Source: Cystobasidium ongulense
Taxonomy: Eukaryota > Basidiomycota > Cystobasidiomycetes > Cystobasidiales > Cystobasidiaceae
Assembly: GCA_022835595.1 (NCBI GenBank)
Contig: BQUP01000003.1
Location: 564,629-628,628 of the forward strand
Reading direction: 5' to 3'
DNA: 64,000 bases
The position numbers and the translations under genes are program-made. A model generated the notes under the pieces. The model saw only the letters and a list, made by a program, of their open reading frames with translations. It ran no database searches and was not told the DNA's origin. Positions 12,101 to 23,798 of this stretch are shown in pieces (position 1 is the stretch's first letter; the number at the start of each line of letters is the position of its first letter).

Positions 12101-13102
12101 AGACTCATTTGGGAAACGAAGGAACACCGGGAAGCGTTCAAAGCGGAGACTGGAAAGGAAGACTTTGTCCGCTTTGTTAATTACCTTCTAAATGATACTA
12201 CCTTTTTGCTGGACGAATCGTTGTCCAAACTCAAGACAATACATGATCTTCAGCTCGAGATGGCGGACAAGGCGGCCTGGGACGCGCAAACAGCCGAAGA
12301 GAAGAAGGACAAAGAGAAGCTATTCAAGTCTGCAGAAGGCCAGGCTACTTCTTTCTTGATATATACGTACGAAGTGCTGCACCTGTTAAAGACACTGACA
12401 GTCGAAGCGCCCGACCCATTCCTCAGAAGCGAGATTGTAGACCGATTGGCTGCCAGTTTGGACTTCAACCTGAATGTGCTCGCTGGACCAAGATGTCAAG
12501 AGCTGCGCGTACAAGATAAAGAAAAGTACAAGTTTAAGCCACGCGAGCTGCTCGGCGATATTATGCAGATCATCATCAACTTGGCAAACAAGGATCGATA
12601 CGTTATTGCTACAGCAAAGGATGGCAGAAGTTACTCCAAAGCACTTTTCGACAATGCGATGCGGATTGCAGGTAGAGCAGGTTTGAAAACAGAGCCACAG
12701 CTCCAGCTACTTCGACGCATGGTAACGGAAATCGAAGTACTAAAAGCACAAGAAGAGGAAGAGGAGGAAATGGAGGAAACACCGGACGAATTCCTTGATC
12801 CTCTCACAGCTGAAATCATGGAAGATCCTGTACTGCTTCCCTCGTCTAAGACTATCATTGATTATAGCACCATCAAGCAGCATCTACTTACTGTTCAACA
12901 AGACCCCTTTAATCGCAGTCCATTGACGATTGACCAGGTCGTGCGGGATGACAAACTCCGAGGGGAGATAGAAGCATTCAGAGAGCAGCGTCGTCAGGAC
13001 CGGTTAGATAGGCTACAAGCGGCTCGACACGCAGAACAAGCGCAATCAGAAGAAGCTGATGTAGACGGAGTCGACTCTGAGGATACGAAAATGGAAGAAT
13101 AG
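9187..13102 (+). CDS. UFD2: Ubiquitin conjugation factor E4 (U-box)
   Basis: Extends ubiquitin chains on pre-ubiquitinated substrates, feeding the Cdc48/proteasome route. A 30-nt first exon (MSDNANDADQ) joins the second exon starting IRLKRLERLQAAQ, the conserved N-terminal helix of Ufd2 proteins. A long Ser/Ala/Pro-rich linker follows (about residues 20-120), then the large helical Ufd2 core: LPRFPCTPALSLDEQQ, FFLATSFMHYGLYP, and MIDMQKDQLLVFIVVFLF with YVKNPYLKGKFVEIL. The C-terminal U-box is complete: PDEFLDPLTAEIMEDPVLLP, then DPFNRSPLTIDQVV, with an acidic tail and TAG at 13100-13102. About seven exons and roughly 1,150-1,200 residues, longer than the 961-residue yeast protein because of the N-terminal linker. 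Confidence 0.95.
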
Positions 13103-13413
13103 TTAAGTCCGTTAGATGAAATCTTGGTCTGCAGCTCCCCGCTCAGTATGTCGTAGTAGGCCACTTAATGTAGTTTTTTCTTCATTCAGCGTGTTGTGAA
13201 GCTCTCGCAATGCATACACAACACGTACTATTTGCACAGTCATCGCCGCCGATACCTCCGTGTCAACGAACCGCCACCTGATTACGCGACCAGATTGTAC
13301 TTAATCATCATCATCCAGAGTTCGCTTGAGCAAACAATGAAGTCTTACCCTCTCGTCCAGCGACAAACTCATGAAGACATAGCACGACCCACCTCACCAC
13401 ACAGAAGCCTGCA
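13103..13413. other. Intergenic region UFD2 / sterol glucosyltransferase
   Basis: About 310 bp between two genes on the same strand. It should hold the UFD2 terminator and the next promoter. Short ORFs read through it without recognisable protein features; nothing else seen. Confidence 0.4.
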
Positions 13414-16400
13414 ATGGTGCAGCCTGCGTCCTCTGTCATACCTGCGGAGCCGAAGAAAGCTGGCTCGTGGACCTCGCATGTTCACCTACGAGGCATCAAG
13501 CAGCTCTCGGCATGGACCCCACAAAGCCTCATCAGGCGAAGTACCTCGCGCTCGCGGTCAGGCTCTCCTCGCTCGTCGCCGTCGCCGTCTCCTGCGCCTG
13601 AGGCTGTCGCTGCCAAAGATGAATCCGATCAAGCTGGTGACAGCAGCGAAATCAAAGAGTCCTTGATTCACCTTCTTAGCGGATGCTATCACGAAGCAGC
13701 AGATCTCAAGCGCAGCCACAGGCGGAAGAAACGCGAGCCTCTAGTGGGCAGATGTGACTCTCCAGGTTCCTCAAATATTGCGACGCAATCGTTGGCGGGG
13801 TCTTCTTTACCAGCCGTGGACTCCGAAAGTAGCGAAGACGAGGAAGAAGACAATGCAAGCGAAAGCGAGCTGTCACTTCTTTCCTCCGACCACACCCGCC
13901 ATGAATATGAGAATAGCGTAGGAAGCTCGGATGAAGCCACTGTCGTTAGCGACTCCGATGGACCTCCTAGCCCTACAGCTACAACCCATCTTAGTAAAGC
14001 TGGGGACAATTTGCTTGGACCAGAAGACGGTCCGAATACTGTCCATTGGGACGGCTCTCCAGTTCTACCAGATACTCTGAATGCATTGTCAGAAGAACCT
14101 ACGTCAGAAGATGATCAGCCGGCGGATGTAACGCCTGATGGAATACACACGCTGGCTTTTGTAAAGGAAAAGGCAGGAGCTTGGCCCGTTCGCGAAGGCG
14201 AGGATGAAGAAGTCTTGATAATATCTGTTCCTGCAGTTCAGTGCCGTTCGGTCATGATAAAGGGCACTCTGTATCTTACGAACAAGCGACTGGTATTTTA
14301 TGCATGGCTCGCTCTGGATAAAGAAGGAGACGAGACAACTGTTCTCCAGGAAGGCGTTCTCACTTTCGTATATCCGCAGAAATGGAAAGCAAAACGTCGA
14401 GTTTACTGTGTACTCAGTCCTTATGGTGTCGCATCGTACACATCAGCTACAGACAGGCTGCATCCCCGAAGCGCGAGATCACTGTCCGCTTTCAAGGAAG
14501 TCACAATGGATCCAGATAATCCCTTACGATTTAAAGTGGAGGAACTCAATGGGTCTTACAGATGGGTGTACACCGACACGAAAGAGCATACACGACAGTG
14601 GTTCAGCGCGATGCAAGCAGCGCTCTTCAGATATAGGTGTCGGTCCGACTACATAGTCACATCGGTACCCTTATCCAGAGTCGAGTCATTCAAATTTGAT
14701 GACATTATGGATGTAAGCGCTTGCTGCCACCTCTGAACAAGTCAGTCAATTGCCGCTACTGACTAGAGCCTCGTACTCTTAGTTCTGCAAAATCATGCAA
14801 TTCGATGTTAATTGCGCCACTACGGAAACCGTACATCCCGAAGACGAGCTGCGGCAAGTTATTTGGGGAGTTTCTAGGCAGAACTGGCATATCCTACCCA
14901 AGATCGACGAGTTTTTAGAAAGAAATAAACTACCAGAGGGTTCTCGCGGCACGTTACTTCCGCAGCAATCCGAAGTCGTCATTAGCTTCGATACCGGCGA
15001 ACAGCGCCACGAGATTGACCGACTGCAGTCTAGCTCCAACAATTTAGCTGCTGATTTCGTGCGAGCATTTGGCCTAGAGGACAGACCGGAAGATCTGTAT
15101 AGTAAGCCAGAAGTACCCCCGATAGCAGCCTTAGCGAACCAACTGATTTTGTTTCGTTTGGCCAGTCACGTCTGTAGACGTACTGCTTCCCTATCCTGAG
15201 TTAGTGCACTGTCATGCGTCGCTTACTTGAACCCTGACTCGAGCTTACGGGACCCACTTCACAGCTATGGTCACATTGCCGTATCGAAGGACTATCTCTG
15301 TTTCTGGCGCAAATCGATTATAGGGGAAGACACGAAAGCTCGTGTATCTATGAGCCACATTGACGATGTTTTCGCATCTAAGAACTATCGTCTTCGAGTG
15401 TATAGCATGACAGTTCAGATACACGCACAGAAAGATCTTAGTTTCGAATTTCATTCTATGAAGAGCCGGGATAAGTGTATCGAGGAGATCCAACGGCGCT
15501 TGGAGGAGTACCAAGGCCGGCATCGCACATCGGACGATAGTTCCTCAGGCTCACGGAGCACCCCTCTCCTGCGTTCTTCGGATACAGGACGGCTCCTCTC
15601 GCCTACGAGGGCATTTGACCGGTCGTCCCCAGTCAGCAGTATTGGCGCTTCCACTCAATCCTCAATTGACACGCGCTCGATACCAGAACGACAAGCAAGC
15701 ACACCAGACCCAAACATCCGTATACCGGCACATGTCTTACCTTGCTTAGGCACGATCGTCAATCTACCTTCAGGAGGCCAGCCGAGGATCCCACCTCGGC
15801 ATTTTGTGCTTATGACAATCGGCTCGAGAGGAGATGTCCAGCCATACAGTACGTACCTGCACTCCCTGACCCCGAGGCATGAGTGAATGCTTAAAGTAAC
15901 TTCCCTAGTTGCACTGGGAAAGCGGCTGATACAGGAAGGCCACCGTGTGACTATCGCTTCACATGAGGAGGTAGGCTTGCTTTGAATTTGAAGGCTATCC
16001 CCTCAACTAAATTTCGCGTTCCTCGGCAGTATAAAGGATGGGTTATGAGCCACGGGATGGAATACAAGTGCATTGGTGGTAAGAATGGATCGGTCATATC
16101 TTCACAATGAAAGTATTGCATTGACCATCGTGCGTGTATAGGCTCTCCCACTGCGTTGATGCAACTTTCCATAGAACACAAGATGTTCTCCCCTGGCTTC
16201 TTTAGGGAGAGTCTGGGCAAGGTAAGCAACGCCGATTGGTCCCGCGTCCCCGCTGTTGCTGAAGCTGCTTATACAATTGCCCTAGTTTCGAAGTTGGTTT
16301 GATGACCTGCTCAATGAATGTTGGGCAGCATGTCAAGAAGGTCAGCCCCGGTGGTCGCTTTCGACGTGCAACACTGTGTGCTGACGGGTTCTCCACTGTC

Positions 16401-17803
16401 AGCGGACGTTCTCATCGAGTCGCCAACTGCTTTTGCGGGAATTCACGTTGCCGAAGCTTTAGGTGCGCATGACAAACTTCTGACGGCTTATCTATGATCC
16501 CTCGTGGAGACTGATACATCCTTTCTTGCAGCCATACCATACTTCCGTGCTTTCACTATGCCATGGAGTAAGTCTTCATGAGGCCCGCCATGGGTATTTG
16601 CGATCGAAACTGACTGTTTCCGATAGCCTCGACCACGACTTACCCGCAAGCCTTCGCCCCCGTTCTTGATGGTGGTGGCGCCTACAACAGTCTTTCGTAT
16701 TCTATATTTGACAAGGTTCTTTGGCAAGCTTCCGCAGGTCAAATAAACAGGTGGAGAAAAAACGTGCTACACATCAAGCCCACTACTTTCGAAAGGATGG
16801 AACAACGCCAAGTGCCTTTCATCTACAACTTCAGTCAAGCAGTAGTACCCCCGCCTTTGGACTGGTCTTCTCTCATTCGCATCACAGGATATTGGTTCTT
16901 AGATCAACCCGATGCAAAATGGGTCCCAGAAGCGTCGCTTCTAGACTTTATGCACCTCGCAAGGAGCAACAATGTGCCCATAGTTTACGTTGGATTCGGT
17001 AGCATCACCATAAAAGATGTCGAAACGGTCACCGAACACATCTACGAAGCGGCTTTGTCTGCGGATGTGAGAGTTATTCTCAGCAGAGGCTGGTCCGCTC
17101 GGGACAAAGATGGAAAGGAGAGGAAAATTCAGCTCAAAAACCCACCTCCCAACGTCTATTTGGTAGATTCCATACCACACGTGAGCTCTAGAGGTCCCAT
17201 AATATAGGTCAGATACTGATATCATTGATGGTGCAGGATTGGCTCTTCCCGAAAATTGATGCAGCAATGCATCATGGCGGCGCTGGAACAACCGGAGCCA
17301 GCTTGCGAGCGGGGCTCCCGACCATCATCAAGCCTTTCTTTGGAGACCAGTTCTTCTGGTCCTCAAGGGTGCAAAAACTTGGTGTCGGTATACGCTTACA
17401 GTCACTCGCAGCCAGCGATATTGCGAAGGCCTTCACAACGGCTACTAGGAACCGGATAATGCAAGAAAGGGCTGAAGATGTCGGCAAGCGTATTCGTACC
17501 GAAGATGGGTGTGGAGAAGCTATCAAGTTTGTTTAGTGAGCCGCCCATATTATGCATAAAGTTTGTACGGGGCTGACGAGGTGTCCATCTAGCGGGCTAC
17601 TTGCGACTGCCGAAAGTCAAGCTAAAGAGAGACATAATAAAAGCATACTACATGAGGACGCGAGGGTGACTGACGAGAAGGAGGATAAGGCGATGCTCAA
17701 GGCAGCGACTGATAAACTCAACGAAGTCGCAATAGGATACGCGCCCGCTAACAGAGCTAGTCGAGATGGCGGCACAATGCCCCCCCTGCGAGCGTATGTG
17801 TGA
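13414..17803 (+). CDS. ATG26: Sterol 3-beta-glucosyltransferase (GRAM-PH-GRAM-GT28, Atg26/UGT51 type)
   Basis: Transfers glucose from UDP-glucose to the 3-beta-hydroxyl of ergosterol; in some fungi it is also needed for selective autophagy of peroxisomes. The ATG at 13414 opens a Ser/Arg-rich disordered head. Then come a GRAM domain (VPAVQCRSVMIKGTLYLTNK, about residue 275), a PH domain (LTFVYPQKWKAKRRVYCVLS to HTRQWFSAMQAALF), a second GRAM (HSYGHIAVSKDYLCFWRKSI), a Ser-rich linker and the glycosyltransferase half. That half starts LMTIGSRGDVQPYIALGKRL with introns removed, and contains YVGFGSITIKD and the UDP-sugar motif AAMHHGGAGTTGASLRAGLP followed by FFGDQFFW. About ten short introns; the tail ends PPLRAYV at 17803. 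The domain order equals that of yeast Ugt51/Atg26. Confidence 0.94.
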
Positions 17804-18210
17804 ATCTTAAGCAACAAGATGACGTGTAGCAGTAAGTAGCAAGCAAGTTAATTGTAGTAGAGTAAACCAAATAGGAAGTGAAGAGCGCTATGTAACCCAA
17901 AGTTTATATATATTTGTATACTTCACACAATGTAGAAAGTAAGGCAACGTCAACGCCACCACTCTGCCATATTCACCTTTTTAGACCTAGCACCGAGACT
18001 CAGGTTTGTTCTTGTCGGTCTTCTTGCCAGTCTTACAACTCTTCCTTTGCATTGAGTAACTTAACGGCTTCGCTGCATCTTTCTCCGGCTCGGGGACTTT
18101 GAGATGCCGACGACCTTGATCATTCTCTCCGGCCCAAGTGGAGCACCACTGTAACCGGGCTTGCTTCTGCTCAGCAACTTGTCGACACTGCGCATTCAAT
18201 CAGTATCACC
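17804..18210. other. Intergenic region with an unexplained minus-strand ORF
   Basis: Between the sterol glucosyltransferase stop and the nitronate monooxygenase start. It holds a Lys/Pro/Glu-rich minus-strand frame at 17987-18199 with no ATG and a possible splice acceptor upstream (see findings). Otherwise AT-rich 3' flank near 17880-17920. Confidence 0.4.
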
Positions 18211-19614
18211 ATGTCTCTACGAACACCATGCAGTGAGCTCTGAGAAACCTACTATTTTGCGATATTCGTGCTAATTAAGAGTGTTCAACCCTAGCCGAGC
18301 TTTTCAACATTCAGGTGCGCAGGATATAACGAAATCGAGACCAGAGTGAACGATTAGGCTAACTTTGGTGAAACTGCAATAGCACCCCATTATGCTGGCG
18401 GGTATGAATGGTGAGCCTATTTCACAGGAAAGTTGGTGCAAGTCAGGTCGCTAAATCCTGTATTCACTTGAATAGTGGCTGCTGGACCTGAACTAGCCGC
18501 AGCTGTCACGAATGCAGGCGGCCTTGGGGTTATTGGAGGTGTAGGCTATGTATGTGATTATATTCTTTCGATAGTACTGGGAAAACAATGCTGACGTTTG
18601 CTACAGACACCTAAGATGCTGAAATCAATCATCGGCGAGCTCAAGGAAGATCTCAAAGACAAGAATGCTCCTTTCGGTGTTGATCTTCTCCTTCCTCAAG
18701 TCGGAGGTAGTGCTCGAAAGACGAACAAGGATTATACAAACGGTCAATTGGACGCTCTCATCGATATCATAATTGAAGAGAAAGCCGCACTTTTTGTCTG
18801 TGCTGTCGGTGTACCTCCCAAACATGTCATTGACAAGCTACACAAGGCCGGTATCCCCGTCATGAACATGGTTGGAGCACCTAAGCACGCCGTCAAAGCT
18901 TGTGAATTAGGCGTCGATCTGATCTGCGCACAAGCTGGTGAAGGTGGTGGTCACACTGGCTCCATTCCATTCTCTCTTCTGATCCCAGAAGTTGTAGACA
19001 TTTGCCGAAAGTACACATCTCCCCTTACCAAGAAGCCCGTTCAAGTTATAGCTGCTGGTGAGTAACACTCGTTTTGCGCGTTTACTACAGGTCCGGGAGC
19101 TTACCAATCGATTCTACAGGCGGTGTATACCGGGGCTCAAGCCTAGCGGCCGCTTTGAGTTATGGAGCTACAGGCGTCTGGGTTGGCACACGTTTCATCT
19201 GCGCAGAAGAAGCTGGCGCTTCAAAGAAGCACCAGGAAGCGGTCATGAATGCTGGGTTCGATGGTAGGTCATCTCTCGCGAGATTACAAGGATTATTGCT
19301 AATGAACCAAGTGTGCAGATACAATCAGAACGATTATTTATACCGGTAGAACTCTGAGGGTAATCAAGACACCCTTCATCATGGACTGGGAAAACAATAA
19401 GCAAAAGGAGATTTCAGAGCTGACCTCCAAGGGAATTGTGCCTGTCGGAATGGAGCCAGAGGACCCTGCGAATAGACCATTCCTGTCAGGTCAGACAGCC
19501 GCGGTTATTCACGATGTCAAGCCTGCCAAGGCCATCGTAGACGAGATAGTCGCAGAGGCAGTCGAAGCACTCAATCGAGCCTCCAAGTACACCCAGACGC
19601 AAGCTAAGTTGTAG
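18211..19614 (+). CDS. Nitronate monooxygenase (2-nitropropane dioxygenase family), PTS1-like AKL end
   Basis: FMN enzyme that oxidises nitronates such as propionate 3-nitronate to aldehydes. The first exons are tiny: MSLRTPC at 18211-18232, then TELFNIQ, then HPIMLAGMN, joined by GT-AG introns into the conserved family N-terminus, followed by VAAGPELAAAVTNAGGLGV. Further landmarks: FGVDLLLPQVGGSARKTNKD, LFVCAVGVPPKHVIDKLHKA, and the FMN/catalytic GEGGGHTG with its histidine. The C-terminus (PAKAIVDEIVAEAVEALNRA and on) ends TQAKL with TAG at 19612-19614. The final tripeptide AKL is a known functional variant of the peroxisomal PTS1. About seven exons. Confidence 0.92.
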
Positions 19615-19835
19615 AGCAGACGTCGTTCGTGCGATGCACCCATTCATCATTGTTTCTAGTCATTTATCCTACCTGGTGGTAATGTAGCTCTTATCCTCGT
19701 GCCCTCTTCCTCCACTCATAACAGAACCTCGGAGCGAGTCTACTCAGCTTACAATCATGAGTGCAATGACGATGTCATTCCCCTTTTCTTCGCTGTATTG
19801 CTTTGTTATTATTGCAGTCTTAACATACAACCCAT

Positions 19836-21655
19836 CTAACTAAACATCTTGGCATAAATCTTTTGCTGTTTCTGTTTCTGCTCATTCTTCTTAGCTTGTA
19901 CTTTCTTCAGCTCTGCCTGTACGGCCTGGTCAGATGGAACCAATTCCGCGGCCTGACTTAAGTCCTTTGAGGCTTCATCGTATTCCTTGAGTAGAGCTCT
20001 CGCAGCTCCGCGTCTATATAAAGCTTTCGCTCTCTCTTCATTCGTGAGCTTCTTTGTCATAGGTTCAACCTTTCCAGCTTCGACTGGATCGGAGTGGACA
20101 TCTAGAGCTTTTGTAGCTTGATCGATGCATAATCGCAACGATTTTGGCGTGTTCTGCTTTAGTGCTACCAAGGCTGAGTTAAGCAGTATGGAAAAGCGGA
20201 GTGTAACGTAAACGCTTTCGAAATCTAGATCTCCAGGTGGAGTGTATGGGTGAACATTCAGGTACTTTAATGCTTTCAGGTCTAGAAGAACATGAACTTT
20301 AATCAGTCGGGCTCCGTTTTGCATGTTTCTCGAGCGAATTCCTTACACTTCTGCTGCGCTTTGTCGAAGTTACCCTTCTTGAACAGTGAGGTACCGATCG
20401 TTTTCAGCTCTTCAGCGATTTTCTTGGCAACAGCTGGGTCATGTACATCTGCATCATCGTCTATACTCCCTTTCGGTATCAGTCCCAGCTCCAAACGTCA
20501 TACTGTGGACTGGCTGCATACCTGAAGGGTGACTTTCATAGCCGTCCCCAAACTCGTCTGTTTGTCTCTTCTCCTCAATTACCTCTTGGTCACCCATCAT
20601 ACCGCAATCCGCAATGACGATCTTTTCTTCAGGCTTGTCGTTTTTGATTGGTGAATCTTCCATGAGCCGGACTGTCGATTTACCGGTCAAGACTCGTCCG
20701 AAAACGACGTGTTTACCATCGAGATGTGGGGTTGGGACGGTAGTTATGAAGAATTGAGATCCGTTGGTACCCTGAAGCATTTCTTTTAGTAAAGTGCGAA
20801 GTGCACTAAAGAAAAGGTGACCATTGCAAGAACCTACTGGGCCGGCGTTTGCCATTGACAGCAAGAATGGACGGTCATGTCTATTATCCGAGTTAGACAT
20901 GATATCTCTCGGCTAGTTGCTGTTTGTACTGTACCTACTTGAGCTGGAAGTTCTCGTCTTCAAACTTTTCACCATAGACTGTTAGGAATTATCAGCTTTG
21001 CGGAAGACCATCGCTGGGAGAAGAGTGTACTCACTTGACTCTCCGCCAGTTCCATCACCGTTAGTGACTATAATCAGACGTTTGTGTCAGCTGAAAAGAC
21101 AATACCCATTGCAATTAAAAGTCGGAACGTACAGTCTCCACCTGATAGAGAGTGCGGAAGCTGTCAGAATTCATTTAATGTGAAAGTATGAAGCAAATAC
21201 AATACGCACCCTGGCACATGAATCGCTTAATGATCCTATGGAAGGTCGACTATACATCGCCGAGCATGGTCGGTCAGCCAAAGCATACTGAGGTGGCGCA
21301 GAGCTTCGAAGTATGAGCGAAAGCTTACGCCTTTGTAGGATAACGGTTGGCCTGGCTTGGTCTTGCACTCTCCCTTCTCTCCGGTGCATAGAGCCCTGAA
21401 GTTCTCAGCGGTCTTGGGTACGACATCCTGCGTCATGTCAAGCACAATGGGATAGATAGTTCAGCACGCGAGTATGCAAAGTGGAAGTGTTGCTCAACAC
21501 ACGGAGAAGAGTTCAAAGACGACCCTGCCGATGTTATTGTCGTCTATAGCGATGTCAAAGAAGACTCGAGGGCGATGGACGCCCGGGGCTGCTTGCAGTT
21601 GGTCCTGCTGTTCCTCTGCTGGAGGAGCAGTTGATAGTGATGCCGCGTCTGCCAT
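19836..21655 (-). CDS. CPR6: Cyclophilin 40-type peptidyl-prolyl isomerase with TPR domain (Hsp90 co-chaperone)
   Basis: Proline isomerase that docks on Hsp90 through TPRs. The ATG at 21653-21655 opens a Gln/Ala-rich head, then the cyclophilin domain: [55 protein letters not shown], and [20 protein letters not shown]. Position PHLDGKH has His where CypA has the cyclosporin-contacting Trp; His there is characteristic of Cyp40 and weakens cyclosporin binding. The TPR half has repeated helices ([40 protein letters not shown]) and ends [10 protein letters not shown], the usual Cyp40 tail. About ten introns. It lies head to head with a second cyclophilin gene. Confidence 0.95.
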
Positions 21656-22063
21656 TGTCGGTGCGTGGTGGTCAGGAACGGGTTGGGCAGGACACCGAGT
21701 AGATGCTCGAGGCAGCAGTTGGAGTTGGTTGAAGCAAAGGCGAGTGCAGCTTCCAAACGAGTGGGTAGAAGAAGCAAGTGTGATGGATGTGTACATGCTC
21801 GTGGTTCTAGAAGGTCCGCAGAGGGTGATCGGGTCAAGCATGTACCGCAGCACACGCGACACCACGAGCACTGGGAGCAAGGTAGACTGAGCAGCTTCGT
21901 GTGGTGGGCACGGTCGCCCTAAATGGCCTGTATACACACAGCTGGCGAAATCCTCGCGAAAGCTAGACTTGGTTGTGGCAAGGCCAACTCGATCACCCTC
22001 TATGGCTGGAAGAAGACCACCTCTTCGCTTGTCTACTCCAGCACCACTCCAACAACAGCAAGC
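21656..22063. promoter_or_regulatory. Shared promoter region between two cyclophilin genes
   Basis: 408 bp separate the start codons of the Cyp40-type gene (-) and the PPIL4-type gene (+). ORFs crossing it have no recognisable features. It must hold both promoters. Confidence 0.45.
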
Positions 22064-23610
22064 ATGTCCGTGCTGTTCGAGACGAGCATTGGAGACATCA
22101 TATTCGACCTTGATGGTGAGTTGCGTCCGGCGGAAAGCGACGCCGCAGAACGCTGAGGGTTTGGCTGCAGTTGAACGGTGTCCACTACTCTGCGAGAACT
22201 TCCTGAAGCTGTGCAAGATATACTACTACAACTACTGCGCCTTCTTCAATGTACAAAAGGACTTCATCGTCCAGTCTGGCGACCCAACCGACACTGGCGA
22301 GGGAGGGTCAAGCATATGGTATCACATTGACCAGCAAAAGCAACATCCTGAAGGAGTGTCACGGCTGTTCAAGCCTGAACGCCATCCAAGCATGAAGCAT
22401 GTTGACCTTGGTACGCTTTCAATGGCCTGCGCAGGCGAAGAAGGCGGAGCCGGAAGTATATTCTTCATCACGCTGAAGGAAAATGCAAGCTATCTAGATG
22501 GCAAACATGCACCCTTCGGCAAGGTAGTTGAGGAAGAGAGCTTCGAAACCCTAAGGAAATTCAACACAGAAGTATTGCTTGATGACGATGGACGCCCACT
22601 TCGAGATGTCCGGATACGACACGTCGTGGTCCTAGATGATCCATTCCCTGATCCAGAAGGACTCAATGTCCCTCCCAACTCGCCACTTCCTACAGCAGCT
22701 CAAGTCAAGAGTCTGCGTGTAGCAGAAGATGAAGAATTACCCGACGAAGAATCAGATCAAGCTGCTCTTGATGCTATCCGGCGGCAGCGGGAAGCGAGAG
22801 CTCAAGCTTTAACGTTAGAAATGGTCGGAGATTTGCCATTCGCAGATGTTGCGCCTCCGGAAAATGTATTGTTCGTGTGCAAGCTCAACGCAGTTACCAG
22901 ATCGGAGGACTTGGAACTCATATTCAGTCGCTTTGGAGAGATCATGAGCTGCGAAGTGATACGAGACAAAAAGACGGGAGATTCGCTCAACTATGCTTTT
23001 ATCGAGTTCGACAAGAAGGAAGATGCTGAGAGGGCATACATGAAGATGGACAATGTCCTTATCGATGACCGACGTATACACGTCGACTTCTCACAAAGTA
23101 AGCCAGCATCACATCTCATTATCATCACTTAACACAGGATGCTGACATGTCTTCCTTCTTTCCGCAGGTGTCTCCAAATTGCACAATGACTGGGTATTTC
23201 AGAAAACTGGGGGCAAACCTCCCCCGAACAAGGGCAACGGACGACATCATAGCGGTTCACCAGGCGCAGCTTCACCACCTAGTCGATCACGGAACGCAGC
23301 GCCAGGCGGAAGTAACGGTCTGCTATTCGACTTGGACGAAGTCGATAGGCAAAGAAGCAAGCAAAGTGGAAATCGTGGCGGTGGGTACAAAGGCGATAAC
23401 CGAAGAGAAAGTGATAGACCGTCGCATCGTAGTGACAAAGCGAATACAGACAGTCGGCGGCATGGTGGTAGAGATTCGAGACCTCGCTCAAGGTCTCGTG
23501 AACGCTCCCCAAAGCGACACCGCGAGGATTACCGGGATCGTGATAGACAGCGAGACGCCCCTCGTGATAGAGACAGAGAACGCGATCGTGACCGCGATAG
23601 ACGGAGGTGA
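22064..23610 (+). CDS. PPIL4-type nuclear cyclophilin with RRM
   Basis: Orthologue of human PPIL4 and fission yeast Cyp6, spliceosome-associated proteins coupling a cyclophilin fold to an RRM. Exon 1 ([17 protein letters not shown], 22064-22120) joins [20 protein letters not shown]. Then come [40 protein letters not shown], the linker [20 protein letters not shown], and the [23 protein letters not shown] to [19 protein letters not shown], nearly residue for residue as in PPIL4. The substrate pocket has FNVQKDF where active cyclophilins have FHRV-x2-F, so isomerase activity may be weak. A last intron (about 23099-23167) precedes an Arg/Asp/Ser-rich tail ending RDRDRDRRR. Confidence 0.94.
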
Positions 23611-23798
23611 TGGCTTGTGCAATGCGCAAATATGTTGTATCAGTTCCGGTGGTCGGGCTTCTGTCAGATGGGTGCAAAGCAACCGGTTGAAATGCGGGCG
23701 TAGTCATTCGTAAATGTCAGCATATAATTTGGACTGTTCGTGATGGAATACTGCATTTGCTACCGATTCTGCTGAACATGGAGTCATTAAGGTGAACT

